Assembly: GCA_017449265.1 (NCBI GenBank)
Contig: JAFSJW010000109.1
Coordinates: 1-34,125 of the forward strand
Length of the DNA: 34,125 bases
Reading direction: 5' to 3'
Source: Treponema sp.
GTDB lineage: Bacteria; Spirochaetota; Spirochaetia; Treponematales; Treponemataceae
Below, in pieces: positions 7,454 through 14,744 of the stretch. A program made the translations under genes and the position numbers. The notes beneath the pieces are model-generated. The model saw only the letters and a program-made list of their open reading frames with translations. It had not been told where the DNA came from and ran no database searches. Positions within the stretch are counted from its first letter, which is position 1. Every line of letters starts with the position of its first letter.

Positions 7454-8818
7454 CTAATCGTCAAGCGAGATGGTGGTATTCCAGTCGTCAGTATGATTTT
7501 CTCGAATTTCACCAAAACTTGTTTTATCACTGCAAATGCTGTCAATCAACTTGTCTGATTTTAGATAAGTCTTTACAAGGGCAACCAGGCTGTTACGCCT
7601 TTCGGCATTGGAAATTCTCTGTGAATCTGAATCACCTTGCTGGTCGGCAATTAGTAGCGCAGCAATATTGTTTAGTGTTGTGTTAACATCAGTTTTAAGC
7701 GTATCTCGCCCTATTTCAGAATCCGTGTTTTTGTCCTCGCCGCCACCGAAATACAGGCGGGTGAGCCTTGTGCCTACATCGCCGATGCATCCTGCAATAT
7801 CTTTTGCTATTTTTGAGGTAGGCTGTCTAAAATCATAATTGATGCCAGTCAACATCAGATACGATGCGTACTGGTCTATCATGCTCTTCTTTTCATCCAG
7901 TGTCCACTTGATTATTCCTTCGCCAACCTGAAGGTTGTTCTTAGCCACTTCAAGATAATTATCCATACCATCGATACTTGTAATCTGTTTGCTTTCAAAA
8001 TTGATGGAAGTATAGTCATTATTGAATGTAAGTATGTTGTAGCGGCACGGATAAGTAATAGGAGAAGAGCAGGTTATTTCAGTAATTCTCTTGCTCTTGC
8101 TGCCGTTTTCATAGACTGTGGCAACATCCTGCGAGTGGACATGACCCGTAATCACCAGATTAATGTTCAAATCAAAGAATGTCTGAAGCCGCTTTTTTGA
8201 ATCCTTAATCATAATCATGGATTCAAGTATACTCTCGCCGTCGAAGTGTTCTATCAGGTTGTGGTGCATCATTACGATAACTTGCTTTCCATCATTTTTT
8301 GCAGTTTGTACCAGAGGTGTCATCCATTCAATCGTTTCATCACGAATTTTGCCGACCGTCTGGTTTCTTGTATCTTCGGCCTTAATGTCTTCATAAGAAT
8401 TTGTGTCAAGACAGACTAAATAGATATTGTCAATCGGTTCGCAGCAGTAGCTGAGTGAATTTGGGTCGCGCTCGTAGTTTTCAAAGTCTTCGGATTTTTC
8501 ATTGTATCCGAAGTCATAGTAGAAATCTTCAAATTCTTCTGGGGTGGTTCTGTCTGCGTTTTCAGTCACGCCGTTGTTTTTGTACTCGACGCCTTCCGGA
8601 TTGTTAATATCATGGTTTCCCGGAATGACAAGCGTCTTGATTCCGGCCTCTCGCAGCCGCTCAAGCTCAAAGGAAACATAGTCATGGCTATCGTATTCGC
8701 CGTCCTTTGTTAAATCACCTGCGATAAGCACAAGTCCCACATTCTCGGCAATCGCCTGTTCAATCAGCTTGTCAAGAACTTTCGGGCTTTCCACAAGCAT
8801 TTTTGGGTCTGTCTTCAT
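7454..8818 (-). CDS. Metallophosphoesterase, main part (downstream of a frameshift)
   Basis: A 454-residue frame with most of the calcineurin-like phosphoesterase metal site: GDLTKDGE (34-41), GNHD (67-70), MMHHN and GHVHSQD. It lacks the first metal motif D-x-H, which is in the neighbouring upstream frame ending at 8815. Together they form one normal protein of about 530 residues, so this is the larger piece of a gene broken by a single missing base rather than a gene with its own start. The apparent ATG 8818 overlaps the upstream TGA by 4 nt (ATGA), so reinitiation is possible. The last 200 residues are helical and of unknown type. The family cleaves phosphomono- or diesters, nucleotides or phospholipids; the substrate is not deducible. 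Confidence 0.75.
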   Translation of the reverse strand: MKTDPKMLVESPKVLDKLIEQAIAENVGLVLIAGDLTKDGEYDSHDYVSFELERLREAGIKTLVIPGNHDINNPEGVEYKNNGVTENADRTTPEEFEDFYYDFGYNEKSEDFENYERDPNSLSYCCEPIDNIYLVCLDTNSYEDIKAEDTRNQTVGKIRDETIEWMTPLVQTAKNDGKQVIVMMHHNLIEHFDGESILESMIMIKDSKKRLQTFFDLNINLVITGHVHSQDVATVYENGSKSKRITEITCSSPITYPCRYNILTFNNDYTSINFESKQITSIDGMDNYLEVAKNNLQVGEGIIKWTLDEKKSMIDQYASYLMLTGINYDFRQPTSKIAKDIAGCIGDVGTRLTRLYFGGGEDKNTDSEIGRDTLKTDVNTTLNNIAALLIADQQGDSDSQRISNAERRNSLVALVKTYLKSDKLIDSICSDKTSFGEIRENHTDDWNTTISLDD

Positions 8819-9066
8819 GTATTCGATGAATTTGGGATTGTCTTATCCTCCAGAAGCTCCGGTGCCATGACATGAATATCACTTATCAAGAAGATTTTGT
8901 GCATATCCCTTTCTTTGCTTTCCGCAATATCGATTGTAACAGGAGCAGTGGAATTTTTTCTTTCCGTTTTTGGCTTTGTATAATTAGTGCCAGAAGAACA
9001 TCCTATGACAAAAAATCCGATGTATAAGCCGACTGAAATAAATGACGCAAATAGATTTTTCTTCAT
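8815..9066 (-). CDS. Metallophosphoesterase, N-terminal lipoprotein part (frameshifted)
   Basis: Eighty-three residues. Residues 5-22 are hydrophobic and end in VIGC, a lipobox, so Cys23 would be lipidated and the enzyme anchored to a membrane facing outwards. A linker is followed by FLISDIHVMAPELL, the first metallophosphoesterase motif (Asp63, His65). After LLEDKTIP the frame drifts into NSSNT and stops. If one extra base is placed at the CCC (plus-strand GGG 8834-8836), the reading continues as PKFIEYMKTDPK into the 7454-8818 frame. It is therefore a broken gene, a sequencing error, or a programmed slip. It has its own promoter candidate immediately upstream. Confidence 0.75.
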   Translation of the reverse strand: MKKNLFASFISVGLYIGFFVIGCSSGTNYTKPKTERKNSTAPVTIDIAESKERDMHKIFLISDIHVMAPELLEDKTIPNSSNT

Positions 9067-9072
9067 ATATTC

Positions 9073-9101
9073 AGACTATTCCCACACTAACGATTTGTCA
9101 A
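9073..9101 (-). promoter_or_regulatory. Promoter candidate of the phosphoesterase gene, leaderless
   Basis: On the minus strand a perfect TTGACA (9101-9096) is followed after 17 bp by TAGTCT (9078-9073). The -10 ends 6 nt before ATG 9066, so transcription should start at the start codon. No Shine-Dalgarno sequence is seen. Confidence 0.5.
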
Positions 9102-9157
9102 TGCTAGAATTTTCCCCGCTCACAATCAGTGAGCGAGGACTAACTGACAGAAATCAC

Positions 9158-10231
9158 TTACTTTGCGTTGCGCGCGATGCGGAAGCCGAGACCTGTCAAT
9201 CTCTTGGAAGGATTTTCGTCGTTGTATGCCGTTATCTTGCACGCTGCGGCAGAGGTAGAGAATGCTCCTCCGCGGGTGATGCGCTCTCCGTCGTCCCCAA
9301 GGTCGAATGCCCACTCATAGACATTTCCGCTCATATCAAAAATGCCGAGTGCGTTCGCGCCTTTCTTTCCGACTTCGTGTGTGCAGAAGCCTGGAACTCC
9401 TTTTTCGCCTTTCGTGCTTGAAGTCTTTCCGCTAGGGTTGTATGCGTACCAGCCGACTTTGTCCAAGTCCGCGCTTGTGGCGGCCTTGCCGTCGTATGAC
9501 GGAGAAGACGCGCCGCTGAACGAATAAGCGAAATCTTTTTTGGCTGGGTCTCCGCCGCGGCAGGCAAGTTCCCATTCCTCCTCGGCTGGAAGTCGGAAGC
9601 CGTTGGCTTTCTTGTTCCAAGAAACATCCGCATCGATTATGTGACCGTTTTCTTCCGTTTTGACTTTGATTGTGTAGACTTCTTGAAGTCCCTGTAGTTT
9701 GCTCAAAACATTGCAGAAGTTAATCGCATCGTACCAGGTGACGGAATCAACAGGTCGTCTTTCCTGCGCTTCACCTTTTACAAGCGTGTCCTTGAGGTTT
9801 TTGGAAGGAGATTTGTCGAATTTGCCTTTCAGACTGCCTATAACAGCTTCGTAGAATTCCTGCGTGACCTCGTATTTTCCGATGTAGTACGGAGCGATGT
9901 TCGCGCCCTCATCGATAAGTCCCATTTCTCCGAACTCGGAGCCTTTGCCCTTTATGTTTCCGCCCTGAACGAATGCCATGGCGGAATTTCTGATGAACTT
10001 ACCGTTCACGGAAAATGCGGAAGCGGCTTTGGCTGCGTTGTCCGCCTGACCTGCCGCAAAACCCGCATAGAATTCTTCTGACTTTTTGGAGCGTGACGCA
10101 CGGGAGCCTGGCTCTGTGGCATATCCTGTCTTGTAACCTTCTTCGTAAGTGCCTGGTGGAGCTGCAAAGGTTGCCCCTGCCATACAGAATGTGACCGCGA
10201 TGAATGCGGCTGTTTTGAAAATCTTTTTCAT
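9158..10231 (-). CDS. Exported SUMF1/FGE-domain protein, probably not an active FGE
   Basis: A 357-residue protein with a signal peptide (1-23, ending ATFA). Residues 27-66 contain two short Tyr/Gly motifs (EEGYKTGY, EEFYAGFAAG). Residues about 80-355 are the formylglycine-generating-enzyme fold: YYIGKYEVTQEFYEA, GFRLPAEEEWELACRGG, ALGIFDMSGNVYEWA, RGGAF and GLGFRIAR. Genuine FGE uses two cysteines a few residues apart after RGGSF; here only Cys331 remains and the first position is Thr, so sulfatase activation is unlikely. Treponema genomes carry many such proteins of unknown role, perhaps in binding or envelope functions. AAGGAG precedes ATG 10231. No sulfatase is in view. Confidence 0.85.
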   Translation of the reverse strand: MKKIFKTAAFIAVTFCMAGATFAAPPGTYEEGYKTGYATEPGSRASRSKKSEEFYAGFAAGQADNAAKAASAFSVNGKFIRNSAMAFVQGGNIKGKGSEFGEMGLIDEGANIAPYYIGKYEVTQEFYEAVIGSLKGKFDKSPSKNLKDTLVKGEAQERRPVDSVTWYDAINFCNVLSKLQGLQEVYTIKVKTEENGHIIDADVSWNKKANGFRLPAEEEWELACRGGDPAKKDFAYSFSGASSPSYDGKAATSADLDKVGWYAYNPSGKTSSTKGEKGVPGFCTHEVGKKGANALGIFDMSGNVYEWAFDLGDDGERITRGGAFSTSAAACKITAYNDENPSKRLTGLGFRIARNAK

Positions 10232-10562
10232 GGAATTCTCCTTGGCAGTTTTTCTTCTTGCCGGAAGTTTGCTTTATGTTTTTATTAGTGTGAAAGTCGA
10301 GTTTTCACAGCGCAATAGCGAGACATATTTTTGCAGAGTGCTTCAGATTTAATCTTTTCATAAATCCTCCTCAAAACAGTTTTTTATCATGCTGGATTTT
10401 GATTTTTTATTTTCTATATTATTAGTGATAAAAATGGTTGTTTATGAAAAGATTAGCGTGCAGAAAACCATATTCAAAAAAGAAAACACATAAAGTTCCA
10501 ATATGTCACATTTGTATCCGTAAGTCAAGATTTTTTTATCTGAGTGTCACAGCCGGGAAAGC
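10232..10562. other. AT-rich intergenic region with a mini-ORF
   Basis: No convincing gene is present. On the minus strand AGGAGGA (10371-10365) precedes ATG 10361, which opens only 18 codons (MKRLNLKHSAKICLAIAL) and stops at 10305. This could be a leader peptide for the FGE-like gene or the remains of a signal-peptide gene. The rest shows AT-rich sequence and no repeat or terminator I can support. Confidence 0.4.
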
Positions 10563-10733
10563 TCACCTGAGTTTTTCAAGCTCTTTCTTTGTTTCTGTCA
10601 CCGCAAAAGATTTATCCACGCCATCCCGTATCATTCTGTTCTGAACAATAGTATTCGGATTCGCGATAATCATTGAGATTTTCTCTTTTTCAATCAACGG
10701 ATTGTAGAATTTGCCTTTTGTTTTATAATTCAT
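10563..10733 (-). CDS. Doubtful small ORF (56 residues)
   Basis: The frame from ATG 10733 reads MNYKTKGKFYNP, then a charged stretch ending ETKKELEKLR. The composition (Lys/Glu-rich helix at the C-terminus) is protein-like, but no ribosome binding site is visible and I do not recognise the family. The frame stays open upstream to 10883, across the brnT remnant on the other strand, where the residues look non-coding (hydrophobic, Phe/Ile/Tyr-rich). It may be the decayed end of a gene lost when the neighbouring toxin was deleted. Confidence 0.22.
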   Translation of the reverse strand: MNYKTKGKFYNPLIEKEKISMIIANPNTIVQNRMIRDGVDKSFAVTETKKELEKLR

Positions 10734-10783
10734 TCTGTAAATTTGGTAGCCCTCAACAATCAGAAAAAAAAGCGAACGAGCTA

Positions 10784-10813
10784 TCGACTTATACATATTA
10801 TTGTATGTATAAT
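10784..10813 (+). promoter_or_regulatory. Promoter and candidate BrnA operator of the brnTA remnant
   Basis: TATAAT at 10808-10813 lies 10 nt before ATG 10824, with TCGACT (10784-10789) 18 bp upstream. An 8-bp inverted repeat TATACATA (10790-10797) / TATGTATA (10804-10811) overlaps the spacer and the -10. BrnA antitoxins are known to repress their own operon by binding a palindrome, so this is a likely operator. Confidence 0.5.
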
Positions 10814-10823
10814 AAATCAGTAT

Positions 10824-10944
10824 ATGACATTTGAATGGGATGAAAATAAAAACTCTGAAAATATTGAAAAACATAAGAATCATCGGCGCAGGCTACTGGC
10901 GTCAAGGAAAAAAACGGTATGAAGAACATTTACAACAATCCTGA
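10824..10944 (+). pseudogene. brnT: Internally deleted BrnT toxin (DUF497)
   Basis: The start reads MTFEWDENKNSENIEKHK, the conserved N-terminus of BrnT RNase toxins. Directly afterwards, in the next frame, the sequence reads RIIGAGYWRQGKKRYEE and stops at 10942-10944, the conserved C-terminus. About 50 residues between them, including the core beta-sheet with most catalytic residues, are missing and the junction (near 10875-10880) is out of frame. The literal frame from the ATG stops at 10922 after 32 codons. The toxin is therefore dead. The end overlaps the antitoxin start (10919) by 26 nt, the normal brnTA arrangement, so this was once an intact pair that lost its toxin by deletion. Confidence 0.75.
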
Positions 10945-11167
10945 GCAATCTGTTATGGAATCATTGGACTCGGCTGTCGTCATAGAAGACTTTCTCCCGC
11001 CACCAGGGGAACTCGTAAAAAAAACGCAAAAAGAGAAGATAACAATTTCGATTGACGCTGATTGCATTCGATTCTTCAAGATGGAAGCTGAAAAGCACAA
11101 TACAAAGTACCAAACAATGATGAATGAAGTGCTTTCCCAATATGCAAGGCATTATGCCGAAACATGA
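10919..11167 (+). CDS. brnA: BrnA-type antitoxin, orphaned
   Basis: An 82-residue protein. The C-terminal half (about 37-80) is a ribbon-helix-helix DNA-binding domain: KITISIDADCIRFF, then a helix ending in YQTMMNEVLSQYARHYA, as in BrnA. The N-terminal half (PPPGELVKK) would wrap the BrnT toxin. The frame is intact although the partner toxin upstream is deleted. It may persist as a repressor of its own palindromic promoter at 10790-10811, or protect against a BrnT elsewhere (anti-addiction). It faces the XRE regulator gene tail to tail, 7 bp apart. Confidence 0.75.
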   Translation: MKNIYNNPEQSVMESLDSAVVIEDFLPPPGELVKKTQKEKITISIDADCIRFFKMEAEKHNTKYQTMMNEVLSQYARHYAET

Positions 11168-11174
11168 CTTTCGT

Positions 11175-11510
11175 CTAGTTCTCAGATAGAATTCTTTGCA
11201 TTTCCGAACTAATCATTGATTTTAGACTGGAGAAAAGATTCTCCGAAACATTTTCTATAAACTCACTCTTGCTGAATAATTTTACATTTTCCGGGCAACC
11301 GTCCTCAAGAAAAAGCTGGCTCGGATGAATTTTTAGAACTTGCGCAATCTTGTCTATTGTCTCAGGCGAAGGAAAATATTTTTCATTCTCAACGCTGTTT
11401 ATGTAGTTTGAACTTTTTTCAATTTCAAGTGATAAATCTAATTGCCTAAGTCCGCATTGCTTCCTGAAAAACTTAAGATTGTTTATGAACACTTTTCTCG
11501 ATGGCTGCAT
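11175..11510 (-). CDS. XRE-family helix-turn-helix regulator
   Basis: A 111-residue DNA-binding protein. Residues about 7-63 form the Cro/CI-type HTH: INNLKFFRKQCGLRQLDLS, then the recognition helix around SSNYINSVEN, then PSPETIDKIAQVLKIHPSQL. The C-terminal 45 residues are a helical tail probably used for dimerisation. It is divergent from the exported-protein/ABC unit starting at 11700, across 189 bp that hold an inverted repeat on a -10 box, so it is the obvious candidate regulator of that unit. Its own start is ATG 11510. It could also belong to the brnA side, which it faces. Confidence 0.85.
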   Translation of the reverse strand: MQPSRKVFINNLKFFRKQCGLRQLDLSLEIEKSSNYINSVENEKYFPSPETIDKIAQVLKIHPSQLFLEDGCPENVKLFSKSEFIENVSENLFSSLKSMISSEMQRILSEN

Positions 11511-11585
11511 AGAATAAATATGATGAGAAATAAAAGATTTGATACATCTAAATTAGGAATTGATTGAAAATAAATTCGACAAATT

Positions 11586-11619
11586 CTTATTTTAGGTGTA
11601 TTCTATAATCCTAAATAAG
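11586..11619. promoter_or_regulatory. Promoter with inverted repeat around the -10 box
   Basis: CTTATTTTAGG (11586-11596) and CCTAAATAAG (11610-11619) are complementary apart from one extra base and flank TATAAT at 11604-11609. A related CTAAATTAGG half-site cluster lies near 11548-11557, towards the XRE gene. No good -35 is visible. This is a likely operator for the divergent XRE protein controlling the 11700 transcript. Confidence 0.5.
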
Positions 11620-11699
11620 ATTGTTTTTACAATTTATTTGTAAAAATGAGTGGTTTTAGATGTGTGGGGAGCACGGTAAAAATTTTTAGGAGGGATGTT

Positions 11700-12446
11700 A
11701 TGAAAAAAATTATCGTTTTTGTTGCTTTTGTGTTTTCGGCAGTCAGCCTGTTTGCTGAAAAAAGTCGCGTTATGATTGAGCAAAGGGTCGGACCTGTTGG
11801 CGGAGCTACTGAATCCGTAAGCTCTCCTGTTATTCCTTCGGAAAAGGATAGTATTGTTCAATATCAATTTAAGGTTATTGGAAAAACAAATGAGCATGGT
11901 GCAGTTGCATGTAAGGTAAGGTTTCCAGGGGAATTTGATGTTACCCCTATGGGCGGAGATGGTTGTCAGGCTATTGAGCGTGAAGGTGATGTTATACCTG
12001 CTCTAACTGTTTATAATGAAGGAAATTATAAATATGCTGAATTTCTAATTCCTCAAAAAAATGATCATTCTGGGCGTGTTGATTTACAAATAAAAATTCC
12101 AGAGAAATTTAAAGGCGCAACCATTCCTATTTATGTGAATTTTGACTACTTACAAAAGCCTTTGCTCAAAAGGTGGGGAACAGCATTGGGTGTTGCAACT
12201 GGAATAGCTGCAGGTGTAGTTGTTGGAGTGTTGACCTTTAATCCTGCTACAGGTGCGGCAGCTGGTTTGGGGCTGGGAGGTGCAATCCTTGCCGGTAGTG
12301 CTGCTGGACTTGCTACTTCCGGGGCTACTACTTATTTTACTTACAATACATTGGCAGTAAAACAGTCTTTGCAGGAAATAAGAAAAAAATATAATGCAGA
12401 GCCTATGAATAATTCTAATGCATCTTTTTCTTGGATTATAAAATAA
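11700..12446 (+). CDS. Exported protein with C-terminal glycine-rich membrane segment, unknown function
   Basis: I do not recognise this 248-residue protein. The start is ATG 11700, preceded by AGGAGGG, followed by a signal peptide (MKKIIVFVAFVFSAVSLFA, 1-19). Residues 20-155 look like a beta-rich soluble domain with two cysteines (71 and 89) that could form a disulfide. Residues 159-212 are an unusually Gly/Ala-rich hydrophobic segment (TALGVATGIAAGVVVG, then GLGLGGAILAG), like glycine-zipper membrane-inserting sequences. A basic tail follows. It is first in an operon of four, 10 bp before the YVD-repeat gene. The combination suggests a membrane-active or envelope-inserting protein, which is inference. 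Confidence 0.75.
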   Translation: MKKIIVFVAFVFSAVSLFAEKSRVMIEQRVGPVGGATESVSSPVIPSEKDSIVQYQFKVIGKTNEHGAVACKVRFPGEFDVTPMGGDGCQAIEREGDVIPALTVYNEGNYKYAEFLIPQKNDHSGRVDLQIKIPEKFKGATIPIYVNFDYLQKPLLKRWGTALGVATGIAAGVVVGVLTFNPATGAAAGLGLGGAILAGSAAGLATSGATTYFTYNTLAVKQSLQEIRKKYNAEPMNNSNASFSWIIK

Positions 12447-12456
12447 ATTTTTGCCT

Positions 12457-13998
12457 ATGATGAGAAAGGAAGTATTTTTAGTTTTTATATTTTTTATAAA
12501 CTCTTTTTTGTTTTCTCAGTCGTATGTTGATAGAAAATTATCTTATGTTAATGGGGATTTGTCTTATGTAGATAACAGCTTGACTTATGTTGATAGCTCA
12601 CTTTCTTATGTGGATAAAGAATTAACTTATATAATAGAAGATGATACTTTTTCTCGCCAACGATTCATTGATTCTTTTGCTGATTCACTTTACTTACAGG
12701 AAATGCGGAGGGAACATTTAGAACTTTGCTATGAAAGAGCCATTGCAAAGTTTGGAATCGGAACGGTAATCGTTGCTACAACTTGGCTTGTGGCGTTTGT
12801 TGTCCCAGGAGGAGCTATTTATCAATTTTCTGTTATTACTATTGCAAAAGCTGCGACCGCAGGAGCTTTGAGCGGTGGTCCAATTGGCGGTGTAACTTCT
12901 GCTGGAGTTGCATACTTGCAGGGCAAGCGTGGCGATGAGTTGATTTACGAAACTGTCAATGGCACGGCGGACGGAGTATTAATTGGAGCAATTACAGGCG
13001 TTGCCGAAGGTGCTGTTCGTGTCGGACTCTATGCAAAGGATATGAAAAAAATATCCGATGCGTATACGATTTTTGCAAATAGAGTTTTTGATTCTTCTGG
13101 AAACATGATTTTGGATGCATCAAAACTTGGCAAAGACAGTATTGAGAAGCTTGCTGAAATATTGAGCAAACAAGGTGACGATGCTCTGAAAGCGTTGGAA
13201 AAGATTGTAGAGAAAAATCCAAAAGATTTATCACTTGCAATTGAATATCTAAATGCAAAAGGGCTGGATGCCACTTATGACATTCTGAAATGGAAGGGGA
13301 GGATTCCTTCTTGGGTAACAAAAGAGGTCATAGAGTGTGCAGAAAAAATATCAAGCAGTTCTCTGAAATCAATTGCCGAAGAATTGAAGAAATTGCCTGG
13401 TATCAAGTTGACCGTGAAAGAATTGGATAAAATCAGGCAAGATCCTGCTTTTTTGAAAGAAATTGTTGAAAAGTATACAGAAAAATCTTTCAAGGACGGA
13501 TATCTGGAATTCTTTGTAAGGCTTGCAAAGAAGAATCCAAAGCAGATGGAAGAAATATGGAATTATTCAAAAGCTGTGAGGGATTTTATAAAAAATGAAG
13601 GCATAAGAGTTGGAGGAGTTCATGAATGGCTGCTGTGTGAAAATTTCTGTGACTTCCTTATAAATCCAAAATGGCGAAAAGATGGTGCGTATCTTTGTGA
13701 ATTGCTTGCAAAACTAACGCAGTCAACTGATTCTGTGATAATGGAGAATATTGAGATAACTCTAAAAGATGGAAGTAAAGAGTTTTATAAAATATGGTCT
13801 CATTTGTTGGAATCGCAAACGACATTGGGGAATTCTTCAAATCCTCGGTCTATAATTCACAACTTGATACGAGATGTCGTGGAAAATTCAAATAGTTCAG
13901 AAGAGCTTATTGTAAATCTTGAAAAAATGGTCAAGGAAAATTTCTCTGAAGAAACTTACAGAAAATTTTCAGAAGCATTGACAAATTGTTTAGCATAG
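12457..13998 (+). CDS. Exported YVD-repeat protein with toxin-like membrane region, unknown function
   Basis: A 513-residue protein from ATG 12457 (ATG 12460 is also possible; no clear ribosome binding site). A signal peptide (about residues 1-20) is followed at once by six 7-residue repeats of the form [S/T]YV[D/N]xxL (22-63). Residues about 100-120 are hydrophobic. Residues 135-190 are Gly/Ala-rich (GALSGGPIGGVTSAGVAYLQGKRGD, split by GTADGVLIGAITGVAEGA), a pattern I associate with the pre-toxin region of polymorphic toxins. Residues 200-513 are helical, with a motif VHEWLLCENFCDFL near 390. No catalytic domain can be named. It is 20 bp upstream of the ABC ATPase gene and probably co-transcribed with it, which suggests export or self-protection by that transporter. 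Confidence 0.7.
   Translation: MMRKEVFLVFIFFINSFLFSQSYVDRKLSYVNGDLSYVDNSLTYVDSSLSYVDKELTYIIEDDTFSRQRFIDSFADSLYLQEMRREHLELCYERAIAKFGIGTVIVATTWLVAFVVPGGAIYQFSVITIAKAATAGALSGGPIGGVTSAGVAYLQGKRGDELIYETVNGTADGVLIGAITGVAEGAVRVGLYAKDMKKISDAYTIFANRVFDSSGNMILDASKLGKDSIEKLAEILSKQGDDALKALEKIVEKNPKDLSLAIEYLNAKGLDATYDILKWKGRIPSWVTKEVIECAEKISSSSLKSIAEELKKLPGIKLTVKELDKIRQDPAFLKEIVEKYTEKSFKDGYLEFFVRLAKKNPKQMEEIWNYSKAVRDFIKNEGIRVGGVHEWLLCENFCDFLINPKWRKDGAYLCELLAKLTQSTDSVIMENIEITLKDGSKEFYKIWSHLLESQTTLGNSSNPRSIIHNLIRDVVENSNSSEELIVNLEKMVKENFSEETYRKFSEALTNCLA
12520..12645 (+). repeat. Six 21-bp tandem repeats encoding [S/T]YV[D/N]xxL
   Basis: The units are SYVDRKL, SYVNGDL, SYVDNSL, TYVDSSL, SYVDKEL and a degenerate TYIIEDD. 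The DNA is diverged between units while the Tyr-Val-Asp-x-x-Leu pattern is kept, so selection acts on the protein. Copy-number change would stay in frame. Confidence 0.85.
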
Positions 13999-14018
13999 AT
14001 ATGTGAGGAGAAAGTGCA

Positions 14019-14744
14019 ATGATAAAAATTGAAGACATTACGAAAACTTTTGGAGCTAAAACGGCTGTTGACAATCTGTCGCTGGAAATTCCCGATGGTA
14101 AAATTTTCGGATTTTTGGGAGCTAACGGAGCAGGAAAATCAACAACTATAAAAATGATTACTGGGATAGAAAAATACGACAAGGGCAGAATCTCCGTGAA
14201 CGGAATTGATATTTCAAAGAATCCGCTTCTTGCAAAGTCTCAGCTGGCGTATGTTTCTGATGAACCTACATTCTATGAGCATATGACAGGAATCCAGTAT
14301 TTGAATTTTATAGCTGATATTTTTGAATTGTCAGTTTCCGAAAGGAAAACTAACATAGACAAATATGCTTCATTGTTTGATTTGATTAATCCTCTGAATG
14401 AGCCTGTTTCAAGATATTCTCATGGAATGAAGCAAAAGCTGTCTCTTATTGCAGCTTTCATGCATTCCCCAAAAGCCATAGTTCTTGATGAGCCTATGGT
14501 CGGACTTGATGCAAAAACTTCAAGGGTTCTGAAAGATACTTTGAGAGATTATGCCAAAAAGGGCAATACTGTTTTCTATTCGACTCATGTTATGGATATG
14601 GCGGAACGGTTCTGTGACAATATTGCGATTCTTAACAAAGGAAAGCTTATTTTTACAGGAACTTTTGAGGAGCTTCGGGCGCAGAAAGTAAAAAGTGATT
14701 CTACGCTTGAAGATTTGTTCTTGGAATTGACAGAGGGAAAATAG
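14019..14744 (+). CDS. ABC transporter ATP-binding protein
   Basis: A 241-residue ATPase subunit. The Walker A is GANGAGKST (34-42), the signature is YSHGMKQK (133-140, a variant of LSGGQ), the Walker B is AIVLDEP (153-159) and the switch His190 is in STH. The variant signature and short length match the ABC-2 type export or immunity subfamily (CcmA/DrrA/YxlF-like). TGAGGAGA precedes the ATG. The permease ATG follows its stop directly. Being in the same run as two exported unknown proteins, it may export them, protect from them, or handle a lipid or peptide. Confidence 0.92.
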   Translation: MIKIEDITKTFGAKTAVDNLSLEIPDGKIFGFLGANGAGKSTTIKMITGIEKYDKGRISVNGIDISKNPLLAKSQLAYVSDEPTFYEHMTGIQYLNFIADIFELSVSERKTNIDKYASLFDLINPLNEPVSRYSHGMKQKLSLIAAFMHSPKAIVLDEPMVGLDAKTSRVLKDTLRDYAKKGNTVFYSTHVMDMAERFCDNIAILNKGKLIFTGTFEELRAQKVKSDSTLEDLFLELTEGK

